A stretch of 64,000 nt of DNA, from contig JBQMRN010000001.1 of the NCBI GenBank assembly GCA_052171895.1, positions 372,001 to 436,000 of the forward strand, read 5' to 3'. The DNA comes from Arsenophonus sp052171895 (GTDB taxonomy: Bacteria > Pseudomonadota > Gammaproteobacteria > Enterobacterales > Enterobacteriaceae). Below, piece by piece: positions 10,356 to 21,000 of the stretch (the first letter of the stretch is position 1; each line of letters opens with the position of its first letter). Made by a program: the position numbers and the translations under genes. The notes under the pieces were generated by a model. It worked only from the letters and a program-made list of their open reading frames with translations. It did no database searches and had not been told where the DNA came from.

Positions 10356-10915
10356 ATGATTGATATTAGTTTTAGTGAACTAATATTGGTTATAATTATT
10401 AGCTTGATGCTTCTTCTTGGTCCAGAGAGGCGTTTTTGCAGGTAGCCGTCAACGCTTGCTTGGTTAGGCTTGGGGTTGGATAGATACGTTTTGTTTATTG
10501 GCTTGCTAATGTTCAACATGAACTCTTACAAGAATTAAAATTGTAGGAATTGCATGAAACATTGAGGAAGAAAAAAGAAAAAGCACAGTTATAAAGGCTT
10601 TCGCCAGGAGAACCTTAAGCAATAAATAGAAGAATTAAGAGAATTTACTTAGCTATTAAAAAAATTATCAATCATCACTGAACACATTCGTATCGAAGAA
10701 GAATTAGCTAAAGTAAAAGCATTGATTAGTGATCTTGATAAAATAACACAGGCAAAATAAGATGAAGAAATGCTTATAACAATCAATAAACAACATTAGT
10801 TAGCACAGACTGATCAGTTGGTAACTACGGCAGATAATCTTCTAAAAATAAAAATGCACTTAAATCTCATCAGGGGAAAGTAAAAAAACGCGCTCTGATC
10901 AAACTAATGCTAAAA
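10356..10915 (+). pseudogene. tatB: tatB remnant
   Basis: The ATG at 10,356 opens MIDISFSELILVIIISLMLLLGPER, the TatB membrane helix, written here in part. The frame then shifts, and NVQHELLQELKLQELHETL, the conserved TatB amphipathic helix region, can still be read, followed by in-frame stops. The C-terminal part to about 10,915 is charged and degenerate. It lies between the tatA and tatC remnants, in the normal order. Confidence 0.8.
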
Positions 10916-10917
10916 AT

Positions 10918-11690
10918 TAGTCTATATTTATAGATAATCCTCAACCACTTATTAGCTATTTAATTGAATTATATAGACATATAATTTGATAGCTTATTTA
11001 CTGTTTCAGTGTTTTTTTATTTTCCTGGTCTATTTTTCTAATAATATCTATCATTAGGTTGCTGCACTGTTGCCGTTAATAGAATAGTTACCTGTCAGTT
11101 CTCGCATGAGTGCAACTGATGAGGCATCAAATTTTTTATCTCGATTAAACTGATGTTTATGGTGGCGGTATTTATTTCTATCCAAGTAATCTTATATCAG
11201 TTATTAGTTTTTATCACGCCAGCAGTCTATAAGCATGAACGCTGATTAATATTACCTTTGGTGGTTTCCTAGTATCGTATTTTTACTTAGGAATGCTTTT
11301 TGCTTATTTTTATTTTTCCTTTATCATATCATTTGGTTTTTGTGAAAACCAGAGCAGAAAGTGTTAATATCATTCCTGATATTAGTAGCTATCTTAGTTT
11401 TATCATGATAATTTATGGGCCTTAGCACAGGATTTGAAGTTTCTGTTGCTATTATTCTAGTTTGGTGGCTGAACAAGCGTTACAATATCAGATTCTTTAA
11501 AAGGTAAGACTCTATATATTATTGTGGGCGCTTTTATTGTAGGTGTATTTTATTGAAGGCGTGTTTTGATACTACTAGATGTGTTTTATCAGACACTATA
11601 GGGGGGTTGGTAGAATTCCCCCTACACCTCTGTACCAGAAAGGTATTTATTATTTATATTTGATTTCTTTTTATCGCGATTCCCCTCTCC
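10918..11690 (+). pseudogene. tatC: tatC remnant
   Basis: Fragments in several frames follow TatC in order: NPQPLISYLIELYRHII (N-terminus), KLMFMVAVFISIQVILYQ, FITPAVYKHER, FYLGMLFAYFYF, IPDISSYLSF, TGFEVSVAIILVWWLN, then LKGKTLYIIVGAFIVG. The alignment is convincing but needs many frameshifts and stops, so the Tat receptor subunit is lost at this locus. tatD, normally next, was not found. Confidence 0.82.
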
Positions 11691-11794
11691 CCATGTTTGT
11701 AAAAGTTGGAAATGCAGCAGATGATAAATTTTTTAATTAAATAATAGAATAAAATGCTATTTTTATCACAATCAATTATTTTCCTTAAATTATT

Positions 11795-12275
11795 TATTGC
11801 TTGTTACTAGCTTTAGTTATATTTTTATTTAGGATTTTAAGAAAAATAATTGAGAGATTTTTAGCATTAAGCTCTAAATAAATTGCTTTTAGGCCTTTAA
11901 AAACACCTTCAATAATAACAGTATCACCTGATACTCTATCTTATCTCTTTTATGCAATAATTTCTTGTTTAAATATGGGTTTTAGTTGATTAATAATATG
12001 ATCTGGTACGATCAGAAGATATAAATTAAATCAAATAAAATAACTAATCAATCTAGTTGAATATATTGTTGTAGTATAAATTACTTCGGGATTTCATATT
12101 TAATGAAAAGGTAGTTTAGAACTATTGCTTCAGTAATTCTGATACGTTTCCAACCAGATAGCATTTTTGTATTTGAGCTTCTTTGGTTAAGAAGATAACA
12201 TGCTGTCTTTTTAGATTTTTTATTGCTTGCTCTATTTTCCCCACATTTTTTACAGTAACGAAGATACTAATTTTT
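11795..12275 (-). pseudogene. rfaH: rfaH remnant (NusG-like antiterminator)
   Basis: RfaH lets RNA polymerase extend long operons such as LPS core, capsule and haemolysin genes. The minus strand reads LRYCKKCG near the start, KNLKRQHVIFLTKEA, then NYLFIKYEIP (family NYLFVEFDP). After a gap it reads DTVIIEGVFKGLKAIYLEL, matching the KOW-type C-terminal domain. Stops and shifts break it. Its position after tatC and its opposite orientation match the enteric arrangement. Confidence 0.75.
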
Positions 12276-12417
12276 ATATTATTATTGTTAAATAAAAATT
12301 ACATCCTATTAGGATGTCAAATTATAAATTATTAAAATAGTAGTTAGAGCTAATATGATTAATTCTTTTATATTTGATTAATATAGTTTTATATGATTAC
12401 CTAATAAAAGGTAGGTG

Positions 12418-13200
12418 TTTGGTCCAGGATGATTATATAGACCCTTGTCGAACACCCCTATTCATGGCAATATGAATACTGATGGGATATAGTTGATGGA
12501 AAATATGATGATGAATCTCTATCTTCAAGTAGCTACAACAGCTTAAATTAGAGTTGCTTTTCAGAAAAAGCAAAGCAGATTCCATTTACTTTGGCTAAAT
12601 GTTATGCTATATTCGAAATTACTGTTGGTAAAGGGAAAAACGAGATGATGTTGATGATAATCAACCATATTCCCTATCATTTTCAGACTGGGAAGCTGTC
12701 GTCAGCTAAAAGAAGCCATAGTCGTTTTCTTACGAAAACGGTTTTTTCTCTCTCTCCGATCTATTGGCAGTCGTCGTATGCGAATTCTTGAACCCGCATT
12801 GTATTTCGATTTTGCCTGAATCATCGCTGTTTACCGCAGCTGCAACGAATGCACGGAGGAAAATTTGCGTGAAATGAAGTAGAAAGAGAAGCGGTAAAGC
12901 CGAAGCATAAAACGTTTAAAAGCTACTACCATACCTGGTTAGGGTGCGCGTAGATGTGAAATATCTACCGAAGATATCAAATAAAACTTCATAACGTTAT
13001 TTCCGTAGGTATAGAACGTGCTACTCAATGCTTTTTATCCCTCTTTAAAAGCTAAAGACCGCGGCAATACTCGACATTTCTTACATGATCTTAACTGATC
13101 ATGTCTATGGCTATCCATCGAGTATTTATAGATAATGACAAAAAATTTACAGACCGTCTTTTTAGACTTCGAAACATTCATGATTAGAAAATTGAATTAC
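12418..13200 (+). mobile_element. IS481-family element, degenerate, 3' end missing
   Basis: Begins with TGTTTGGTCCAGGATGATTA. Readable pieces are REFLNPHCISILPESSLFTA-like N-terminal sequence, the YLRVDVKYLPKIS start of the integrase core and, near 13,135, remnants of the DNGKEFTDRLF block. Several frameshifts and stops. The end after about 13,200 is replaced by the IS91 copy. Confidence 0.75.
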
Positions 13201-13224
13201 TCTTTAAGCTTTAAGAGTAGAGCA

Positions 13225-15204
13225 ACAACCTATCCATTCTTCCTAAGAATGGATAGAATCAGTTTACTGGGTTCTATTGTAAGTAAAAATTTCATTGGAG
13301 TTTATATTTTTTAACCTAGTGCACTAATATTAGAAACATTAATTCTAGGTTTAGCTTATAAATAACTATCGTTTTTTATTTTATGCATTCTTTCTTATAA
13401 GAATGCCGTTAGCTGCTTGCCCAAGCTGGGTGTCGATAAAAAGTAGCCTGTTGCCACATAGAATGTATTTGTACGGATCATCTATACGCAGGAATATCCT
13501 TTCATCAAAAAAGTAAATCCCGGTTTTTTGGTTTTTTGCAATCCCTTATCTCCAGGGCCTTATACACTTTCTGTAATAGTATGGTTCATTTATGATTCGA
13601 CAAGAAAGTAGAGTAACGCACTATCTTAAAATGCTTCACCGGAATATGGCTAATATATAGCGCCTGATCATCTCTTCCTGCCAACAGGGTCTTTTTCTTC
13701 CTGTACTTCTTAGTCAGGTGGTCATAGTAATGATGTACAACTCACATCCCCCCTCGATAATGTTGTAGTTTTGAGGCAGATACTGGGGCGTTTAAGGTAG
13801 TGCTCGAGATATTTCATGCTATGCCATGCCATTTTCATCTTTTTAGCGAAGTAATTTCCCAGTAACCTCCCCTATTGTGGCTTCAGATAACGCTACTACT
13901 GCTTCCTAGCGCGCGGATATGCCAAAGATCAAGAAGTCTACACAGACTGGGATTTATCAGTTCATAGTTGTGACGCAATATAGCTGTATGAGAGCGCCTT
14001 GCTATATTTATTCAACCGCTCTTTTTTTGAAGAAAAGCTCCATGCCATACAGCATCTTTAATATCCAGATTGCTACAGGTAACGGAGACATGAAGATGCG
14101 GATCTTAATTGAGTTGTAGACTATAAGTATGCAAGGCACAGAAGATAGCAATTTTAATACCCTGTTTATGTGCCTACTTGCACTATAGCGCTGGTGGTGG
14201 GTCGAAACAGGCTATTCAGTTGCTGCTAGTTATTGTTAAAAAAAGCTAAATAAGATGGCGTATCTCCTGAAAGTAATGTCTTGCCAGTCCTAATCAAGCA
14301 AAATATGAACCTGCTGTACTAACCAGTTGCTCCATGGTTTTGAAACCGTATGAACTACAGGTTTTTGACTTACAGCTTTGGGAGAAAAACGGCGGTGGAA
14401 ATATTCAGGAGAGGCAGAGCAGTAGCACCAGGACACGGGGAGACTAGACAGTAATGGCATAAGTTGCCGCAGGCAAGCATTCCCTCGACAGATAGATGGG
14501 TCCACCACTTAGCACTTTTAGTGTATTTTAAGAAAATTATTCTAGGTCTGATCAATGGTGAAAAGCAGTTTAGTTGGGCTTGGGGGAATACATCTGGGTA
14601 ATTACCATTTTTAGGTATCTTGCCAGAGAAATAGAAATCGTCATCCTATCAGAATTTTTCAAGTTTATTAGTCCAATTATCTTTATATTTTTTCCATGGG
14701 GCCCAGAGGGAGACGGAGAGGGATTATTCTTAGTTCCCTATAAATGATGAATCCATCGGAAAACATATTTTCATTCATTGCCCCATATACCCACTACAAT
14801 GCAGTTATATCCAGCGTCTCATTGGCCTTATTGGTCTTTGCATTGCTCAAAGCTTCGGATAATCGTGACTAAATACGGATATAATATTTGCATATCGAAA
14901 ATTGGGGACCGGAGTGTCTGAGGAATTGCTATATGGCTTTTTTTTGGTGTCATGAAAAATTCAGTCGATCTGTTATTATTAATTTCAGGAGGGAGATCAT
15001 AAAGCGTTTCGGATAAATAGTTAGTGTGTAATACATGAAGTTACGTGTTATCTTTTTGATTTACTTGATTTCTTTTTTCTAAAAGATTTATTCTAAGCGA
15101 TCTAGATGAATTCCTAAAATTAACATATTGCAGAGTATAAAAAGTACTCAAATCATGAGTATTTCCGAAGTAGCATGGCTGCGCCGCTTATCCCATAATG
15201 TGGC
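13225..15204 (-). mobile_element. IS91-family element, copy A, degenerate
   Basis: The minus strand aligns along its whole length with the second copy at 54,267-56,070. Transposase pieces in order are KGQRKMLSGW-like sequence and CSASPEYFHRRF near 14,420, then QGIHAGIF and the family's HLHVHISVT block near 14,100, then YLKRPSI near 13,790, VVHHYYDHLTKKYRKK near 13,730 and YISHIPVKHFKIVRY near 13,620. This is the rolling-circle (Y2) type. Many stops occur. A perfect hairpin at 13,231-13,255 marks the 3' end. The outer 5' end near 15,204 shares the TAGCACACTAT-type terminal sequence with copy B. Confidence 0.72.
13231..13255. repeat. Hairpin at IS91 copy A end
   Basis: TATCCATTCTT and AAGAATGGATA are perfect 11-base arms around CCT. 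It lies at the 3' boundary of the IS91 element, where this family carries a terminal hairpin used for rolling-circle termination or initiation. Confidence 0.6.
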
Positions 15205-16865
15205 ATGTTCAACAGAGGGGGGAGAGTCTCTGGTTCTATCTTCAGTGCATCGGTTATCAGAGCTGCCTATGGTGGGCGCAGGGGAATTGGATTGCTCGCT
15301 GTAGTCCTGACACAAAGGGCATTGTCGGCAGAGTAAGGCAAAAAACTGGTTCATCGGCTGCCGGTATAGGAGGGATCTTCAGTTTTTTTATGTCCACAAA
15401 ATACCAATATTCATCTAGCTTGACAGCTTGACGATCACATCAAAAAAACGGTTATCTCCTTGTTCTCCATTATATCAAACAGCAGGCTAGGGGTTGGTGG
15501 TAGATGCCGGTTAAGCTAACTGGACCTGTTCAGCGCTCACACAGGATAAATGACATTGCGGTTAAGAATCCGTGATAGCTGATGTAAATCAGTGTTGGTG
15601 ATCTCTTTGCGCAGCGGATTATCTACTTCCTCCAGGGAAGCGCACTCTTTTATCTCTAGCCTTTGAGGTCAGCATCCCGCTAAGGATTGCTTTAGATATC
15701 TCGCGCTCCAGGCAATCATCGCCATAAAATTGTCGGACTGACCGTTAGCAGCGGTCTCAAACTCTGGGTACATCCAGCGCTTGTGGCCGGCTACAATACC
15801 CATTAGTGCCCGCATCAGGGCGCTTTCCTGCTTGGTACTTGCGGACGCTCTCTGGATGATGGTATGGAAAACCCCTTTCGAACCTCCACCTAAATAAGTT
15901 CCTGCATCGCATCATAGCCTTTAAGGAAGGTATAGATAGCATCAAAAACAGAGTAATTTGTTACACAAACTATGCTGCGTCGGTGAGCCGTTCTTCCACC
16001 GCTACTACCTTGGCTTTTTCTTGGGTAGTTGTAAATTTTATCCAGGCGGAAGAATACGTCATTCCATGCTGTGTAGCGCAGTAGGTGGCCGTTTGCTGAG
16101 TTCAGAAAAGAAGATGGGTGTATTTTCCTTCAAGATCGACGCCTAAATTCACCAGGCTGCTTATGTGACCGCTCTCTAAGACCAGCAAACAGAATGCGTG
16201 CAGGTTAGGGTGGTGATACCGGATGTTAGATGCTCTGGCATATGGCTAGCTATCTGGGAAACATCGGTCTTTGCCGTCTTGGCTGTCCGCTGAAAACAGC
16301 AGTGGTTACTCATGAATATCAACAAGACGTTTCATTATCAAGATTCTCGCTCATTGGCGTTATCATCGTTATCTCCTACGACGTCGGTATATTATTCCCC
16401 GGATGTTGGAAGGTAATGCCTGACACACAGGCTGCTTTTATTCAGCACAAAACCGTCCGCCGTATCGGTTCGCAGCCATGAACACTTGAATGCATATCCT
16501 TGTTGAGTGCGCCCCCCTTATCAAATTTCGGTAACCGTTAACTACTTTAATATGCAGTAAATCATACAATGCGTGGACTGATGCCAGTATAGCCACACAG
16601 GGTTAGATTTTGTGCCTTCAGCTCACCTTTGAGTCTAGGTATTCATTTAGTCTACCATTTTCCCGAAATCGTAATACAATCCAGCATTTCCAGCCAAAAA
16701 TGCAGACGAGGAGGGGGATCCGCCTCAGCTTGATACCTACCGTTGCCGGTGTCGTTAAAGCTAGTTTTCCAGCAACAGCGCTAGCCGGATCATGATATAG
16801 AGCATTATCTGATTTTTTGATCATGGCTGACGTTTTACAACTCGATGCGCAGCGTTAACCCTTTG
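15205..16865 (-). pseudogene. Mu gp29-like portal protein (DUF935), degenerate
   Basis: The Mu gp29 portal forms the head-tail connection. Minus-strand pieces match DUF935 in order: ALYHDPASAVAGKLALTTPA near 16,770; SASTKQESALMRALMGIVAG near 15,810; ETAANGQSDNFMAMIAW near 15,730; LAGMLTSKA, then LRKEITNTDLHQLSRILNRN near 15,580; WYFVDIKKLKIPPIPAADEP near 15,380, the usual portal C-terminus. Frameshifts and stops occur throughout. The base composition is richer in G and C than the flanking IS DNA, consistent with phage origin. It lies just downstream of the terminase remnant, as in Mu. Confidence 0.72.
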
Positions 16866-17281
16866 TGTTTTGTCAAATATGGCATAATAGTTAGTATATA
16901 CCACAAACACCGACAGAGGAGATAGCCATTGCAGGAAAAAGTCATCGCTGAATTAGTAATAACAGTCTGGCTTAAGGGTAAGGGCCGTTAGCATTGCCTT
17001 AATATATGCCTAATATTAGGCTTTGACCTTTCCCCTCACAGTCGTACACTGAGCGCGCGCATTGGATGAGCTTGCTACACAGTTCAAACGCCGATTTGGC
17101 TTTAAAGTGCAAGTGGGGCTCTACACGATGGTCTCCACCTTTGCTAGTAGTGAAAGAGCCCAATCAGTGGGCCATGACAGGATAGGTATTGCCTGACTTG
17201 CCTGCGCGCCGCTGAGCTGGCACACAGGCAGTCGTAGTCGTATTCTTCCTAGGTACATTCGCTATTGAAGGCGTTTTATTA
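16866..17281 (-). pseudogene. Possible 3' part of Mu gp28-like terminase, unreadable
   Basis: The segment lies between the IS1595 insertion, which interrupts gp28, and the start of gp29. Position predicts the C-terminal part of the terminase, but no motif could be aligned with confidence. It may instead be another small phage gene. Confidence 0.3.
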
Positions 17282-18322
17282 GGTTATGTTGGCAAAGGTT
17301 ATTGCTAAAAATTCCTTATACTATATGAAGGATTTTCGCTAGAGAGGTTGGCATGAAAAAGCAAACAGTCATACAGATCAAAGAGACTCTTTCCTCACTC
17401 CATACCAACATAAAGCTGTATTTCATTAGTTGGCTCACCGACAATATGTTAGATGATGTCGATTCATATATTGAAGCAACTCATTCCACTTTATCCTACC
17501 CATATTGTCACAGTGACCATATGTTACTCTCTCTGGAGATTCATTAGAATTGCAGAGATATCATTGAAAAATTTCCGATTGTAGAAAAACATTTAAGAAT
17601 CTTACTGGAACTTCTCTGGCGAAAGTATATCAGAAGGGTATACATGGTTTAGTTATCTGTGATGTATATTGAATAGTTTGACTTTACAAGAAGTCAGCGA
17701 AACAAACAGGTATTGATTTGAAAATAGGGTTTAGAGGCATAACTGCTTCCTTGCTTCATCGGCGATACTCAACATAAATGCATTAAGTAGTAGTGTTCAA
17801 GTCGAAGAAAAATTCCTTTTTAAATCCTTTAATAGAGAAAGGTTATAATTCAACATAGGAAAGCTAGAAAATGTGGGAGAGCGATAGATAAATGGAAAGA
17901 AGAAATTGTGGTCTTAATCGCCTAAGATCAACATGGTTATGTGAGCGATGAGATTCTTGAAGAATTTAATGCAGAGTATATTAGTCATTTTCTTAAACTG
18001 TGATCATCCATAAAAAGTCTATCCTTTGCTTGGATGGAGATAAATGTTACGAAACCTTTGGTAGCGAGCATGAAATTATTCTTATTGCCTAATAATGTTG
18101 GATAATTAGAGAGTTATTGCTAAGGAATTCTACATTCAAAATATGAACACTTATATCATATCAGTCGATTAGAAGGATGGCTAAGTAGATTCCATGCTGT
18201 AGGGTCTTTTATTTACCGAATTATCAGGTCTGGATAAAATTATTTGAAATTGAAACAATTGAAATATAGACCTGGCTAAAAATTGCTCTGTTAGCAGAGT
18301 AACAACCTTTGATAATATGGCC
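17282..18322 (+). mobile_element. IS1595-family element, near full length, degenerate
   Basis: Ends GGTTATGTTGGCAAAGGTTA and CAACCTTTGATAATATGGCC are imperfect inverted repeats. The transposase opens with MKKQTVIQIKETLSSLHTNI at 17,353 and stays open for 64 codons, through the first part of the zinc ribbon (YPYCHSDH), then shifts and stops repeatedly. The helix-turn-helix and DDE segments can be followed downstream. It splits the Mu-like terminase remnant. Confidence 0.82.
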
Positions 18323-18334
18323 GTTTTTGTACAG

Positions 18335-18916
18335 GTTATCACACCACGCTTTCGGCATAGGCATCCCCTAAATGTAGGAATTAAACAGGTTATCGAGTTG
18401 TTATGGCTAAAATTTAACTGTACGCGAGCAAACCAAAACTCCCCCTTCTCCACAAAGAAGTTGAGAATCTGCAGCGTGCTGCATTAAGCAATTTCCTTAA
18501 CTGATTCATGGAAAGCGGGCTCATCAATCATCACATCGTTCTGCAAGCTACGGAAATTGGAGGATAGATGGAGAAGATTAACTCGTGAATTTTAAAGCCT
18601 CTGTCAGGAAAGTAAATCATGTACTGGAGGATTTCCTTGTGCTTCTTACTGGTCCAAGAAGGTGAAGTCATAAATATCGGTTTAGGGTAAGATAGTTCAA
18701 GGTGCTGCCAAACAGCGCATAGGCGGTAATAATTCAAGCATCATCTCTTTTTTGGTGCCGACGTAAAAACAGATTGCATCTGCCATCGCGTCGAAACTTG
18801 CTGGTAGTTATGATGTTACGGCAAGTCTCGGCTAAGCTCAAGCTTGGTACGGCTGGATTTTTCAGCAATGCACACCGGGATATCGTTAAGGAAGAACCGT
18901 TGTTGATAAGTGTCAT
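18335..18916 (-). pseudogene. Mu gp28-like terminase large subunit, N-terminal remnant
   Basis: gp28 is the ATPase and nuclease that packages Mu-type DNA. The minus strand reads YQQRFFLNDIPVCIAEKSSR (Walker-A-like region of the family, where PYQQRW...EKSRR is typical), LAETCRNIITTSKFRRDG, and further on FRSLQNDVMIDEPAFHESVKE, matching the Walker-B region (GVVIDEAAFHDDL). It is broken into three frames with stops. IS1595 cuts it on the 3' side and IS481 abuts the 5' side. Confidence 0.72.
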
Positions 18917-18919
18917 ATC

Positions 18920-19008
18920 TAGGAAGATATATGATTTTTTTGAATAAATTAGCTTTAATTTTAAATAAATCTTTCATAAGGCTGCAATGGAGTTTTATTA
19001 CCTAATAG
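18920..19008 (-). mobile_element. IS481-family element, 3' tail cut off by IS256
   Basis: The minus strand reads GNKTPLQPYERFI, matching the C-terminal end of the IS481 transposase. The main part continues at 20,398 on the far side of the IS256 copy, so the IS256 landed inside this IS481. Confidence 0.65.
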
Positions 19009-20397
19009 AGTTATTAGCAAATCTGGTGTATGGTGGTTACAGACACTAAATTCCACTTTAATGCTTCGTGAATTTGTTTTTCATCCTTAAATTGGACGTT
19101 GCTTAGCATAAGGATTATAGCAGGTCAAATCTCCTTAGGCTGTTATAGCTTTTTTGAGTAAACTGTAGCAGTTAAATAAGATTGAAATGGGTATTTTCTT
19201 AAACCACAGTTCTTAGTGTGTCTACTTCGTAGCTTCAGTATCGCAAAAACTTATTCAACCAGATTCGTCGTTCTTATTGGACGCCAAGTGTTCTGACGGG
19301 AAATGCTAGAATGCTAGCAGTTCTTCTCTATCTTTCTCCACCTTCTTCATTGCTACAGGATATTCCGCTGAAACCATTTCAAACAAAACATCAATGGATT
19401 TATTAACGGCATTATAGCTCTCCTTGCTACCCAGACCTCTCAGGTGTTGCTCAATTTCAGTCTTAACTTTCGGTTGTATGCTTTTGGAGTGAAGAAGCAC
19501 CAATGCTGTTTTTGTGTACAAAAACAGCATTGGTGCTGCATGTCTTGGGATATCTTTACCATTGTATTCTAAAAAATAAGGGTAGGTATTCTCTAGCAAG
19601 GCTGGGAGATACGGTTAAGCCATTCGCTTGCAGCCCATTGAGAAGTTAAGCTAAATTCTCTTCTGACTTTCAATAATCATCTTCGACCACAACGAGCTCT
19701 TTACGTCCATACTTAGTGACGCCGATAAATACCAATAAGCAAAGGAGATCGATCCCCTTGCATGAGATAACTGTATATGCCATCGGTTAAGAAATAAACG
19801 TAGTGCGTATCATTTTAATTCCGTAGCCACCAATTCCCTGTGTTCTTCAAGCCATTCCTCTTTTAATCTGCTGCTAGAGATCATGTGCATTCAGTGAAAA
19901 GCGCCCCTAGAGTTCTGTAAAATGACTGGTGGAGAGATGCTTTGTAGGACAGCTATGGTAGGAACTTTTTAAGATTTTTTGCAGGCTTCAGATAAGGCAG
20001 TAGCAACGAGCTGTTGAAGCATATTTCGTTACTGCTGTGATTCCGTTGGCTTAGGGACTTTAATCTCAATATCACTAATATCAGTCTGTATGGTTCGCTT
20101 TAGAAAATAACTATTATGGAAGATGGCATAATAATGCCAAGTCTAGAATGTGGCGTTCAGTATGTTGTCACAGCATAGCTTGTAGTTCCGCCTTAACGGC
20201 TGAGGCTATGAGCTGCCTGGTAGAATTATGTGTGGTTCATCCAAGAGATCACAGGTAATATCTTGTTTTATGGATACCTGTAAAGGGTAGACTTTCATTG
20301 CATATCATCTTTTTTTTATTAAAATTATGTACGAAATTAATCAGCAGGATTGTGGCCACCATTTCTGAAATCCCATACACTAGAAATAAGCATAACT
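19009..20397 (-). mobile_element. IS256-family element, full length, degenerate
   Basis: Terminal inverted repeats are AGTTATTAGCAAATCTGGTG at the left and, on the minus strand, AGTTATGCTTATTTCTAGTG at the right. The transposase is broken, but a 97-codon stretch at 19,306-19,599 keeps the C-terminal part, with the LLHSKSIQPKVKTEIEQHLR and MKKVEKDREELLAF blocks. It interrupts an IS481 copy. Confidence 0.82.
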
Positions 20398-21000
20398 GAC
20401 CTAATACTGATTTGAGTAATTCTTGGAATAATTCTTGATTGTATAGCTAAAGATATCAATACAAAGTGATCTAAAGCTTTCCATCAGAATTGAAATGATG
20501 GTTTTTGTAGTTTATCTTCTTATTATCTTTATTATAATTGCTAGAGCATACAATTTGTTTAAAGATGTATCGCCGAATTAAGTCGGTGTTTCTATACCAA
20601 GCTCTCTACACAAACAGACGAATTTATGTTTTCTGCTGGCTGAACGTTTTCGCAGACAAAAAAGGCGGTCTGTAAATTCTTTGCTATTGTACTATAAGTA
20701 CCCGATGGATAGCAGGGACATGTTTGGTTAAAATCACGTAAGCAACCTTGAGCATTCACCCGCGAGCTTGCCCTTGTAAAAAGGGATAAAAACCCATTAA
20801 GTGACGCGATTATACCTACGAAAAATAACATTGTGAAGTTTCGTTTTAGATTTATGGAAGATATTTTCACATCTACGCGTAGAAAATCTGGCTCGTAGCT
20901 TTTAAACGTTTTATACCTTCTGTTTTGCTACTTCTTAGCTTATTTCACGCAAATTCCCCTCCCCCTCATCCTGTTCTGAGTAAAGAGCGATCCAGGCCAA
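20398..21000 (-). mobile_element. IS481-family element, main part (split by IS256)
   Basis: A 92-codon open piece (20,592-20,870) covers the integrase core in degenerate form: VDVKISSINLKRNFTMLFFV for the family's VDVKYLPQM...RRYLFVGID, then NLQTAFFVCENVQPA for the DNGKEFTDRLFCLRKR block. The N-terminal side ends at about 21,000 in the MuA remnant, so this IS481 inserted at or near the 3' end of the MuA gene. Confidence 0.72.

Noticed and set aside
13198..13230. IS1595 end fragment (AGCAACAACC) beside the IS91 copy
   Set aside because: Only about ten bases match; too short to distinguish from chance.
15198..16795. Several 60-83 residue plus-strand proteins
   Set aside because: The conserved reading (Mu gp29) is on the minus strand; the plus frames are shadows in G+C-richer DNA.
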